From the NCBI GenBank assembly GCA_963580285.1, contig OY757021.1, positions 89,887,221-89,951,220 on the forward strand: DNA of 64,000 bases. Reading direction: 5' to 3'. The notes below the pieces were generated by a model. The model was given only the letters and a program-made list of their open reading frames with translations. It did no database searches and was not told the DNA's origin. Shown piece after piece: positions 63,905-64,000 of this stretch (position 1 is the stretch's first letter; each line of letters starts with the position of its first letter). Source of the stretch: Lucinisca nassula. Lineage: Eukaryota > Mollusca > Bivalvia > Lucinida > Lucinidae. Made by a program: the position numbers and the translations under genes.

Positions 63905-63963
63905 GTATGTGTTATATGAGAGGCAATACTGCCATGTATTTTATATTTGATCCTATGCACACA

Positions 63964-64000
63964 TTAACCCTTATCCTGCTTAATAAGTTAATTTAGCCAT
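63964..64000. mobile_element. Family B MITE, cut by window end
   Basis: TTAACCCTTATCCTGCTTAA matches the left end of family B; the rest lies beyond the window. Confidence 0.65.

Overview
The window is one partial animal gene with very large introns. Fifteen exons on the + strand (1,958 coding bases, about 652 codons, bounded by AG and GT) join in one open frame with consistent phases. They encode the middle of TGFBRAP1, the metazoan VPS3 homologue and a subunit of the CORVET endosomal tethering complex. The first coding exon(s) lie left of base 781. The end of the protein, including its C-terminal zinc-binding domain, lies right of 63904. I see no other host gene and no convincing functional RNA gene. 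About 97% of the window is intron.

The organism is probably a bivalve mollusc, perhaps a heterodont clam. This is inferred from the repeats: tRNA-headed SINEs with a TTAAAC-type tail, tandem-repeat-bearing elements that start near TTTTAGCTCACC and end in a hairpin plus CTCTTGTT, TCCG-rich microsatellites and many palindromic MITEs. The species cannot be named from the sequence alone.

Layout. 1-880: left-flanking intron and exon 1. 0.9-6.4 kb: MITEs, a mariner relic split by a TATACCCC-type element, two SINEs. 6.4-16.5 kb: exons 2-5, a LINE reverse-transcriptase relic, a 59-bp minisatellite with higher-order structure (10.43-11.70) and hairpin MITEs. 16.5-34.8 kb: an 18.2-kb intron with a four-layer nest (19.94-25.11) around a 4-kb array of 145-bp repeats, a diverged 140-bp array (26.38-27.30), three head-to-tail Helentron-like elements (28.07-33.35) and a C-rich tract. 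34.8-37.8 kb: exons 6 and 7; the 3' part of exon 6 with its splice donor is repeated about eight more times downstream. 37.8-47.3 kb: exons 8-9, another 3-kb array and a second mariner relic. 47.3-53.4 kb: exons 10-12. 53.4-64 kb: exons 13-15, a third mariner relic, a TIR element cleanly inserted in a 20-bp minisatellite, and a duplicated intron block.

The observations most worth following are: (1) the tandem amplification of an exon fragment with its 5' splice site; (2) palindromic core cassettes shared by MITE families with unrelated ends; (3) the same Helentron-like scaffold with different internal modules amplified; (4) several transposons ending within a few to a few tens of bases of TGFBRAP1 splice sites, including one starting at the seventh base of an intron.
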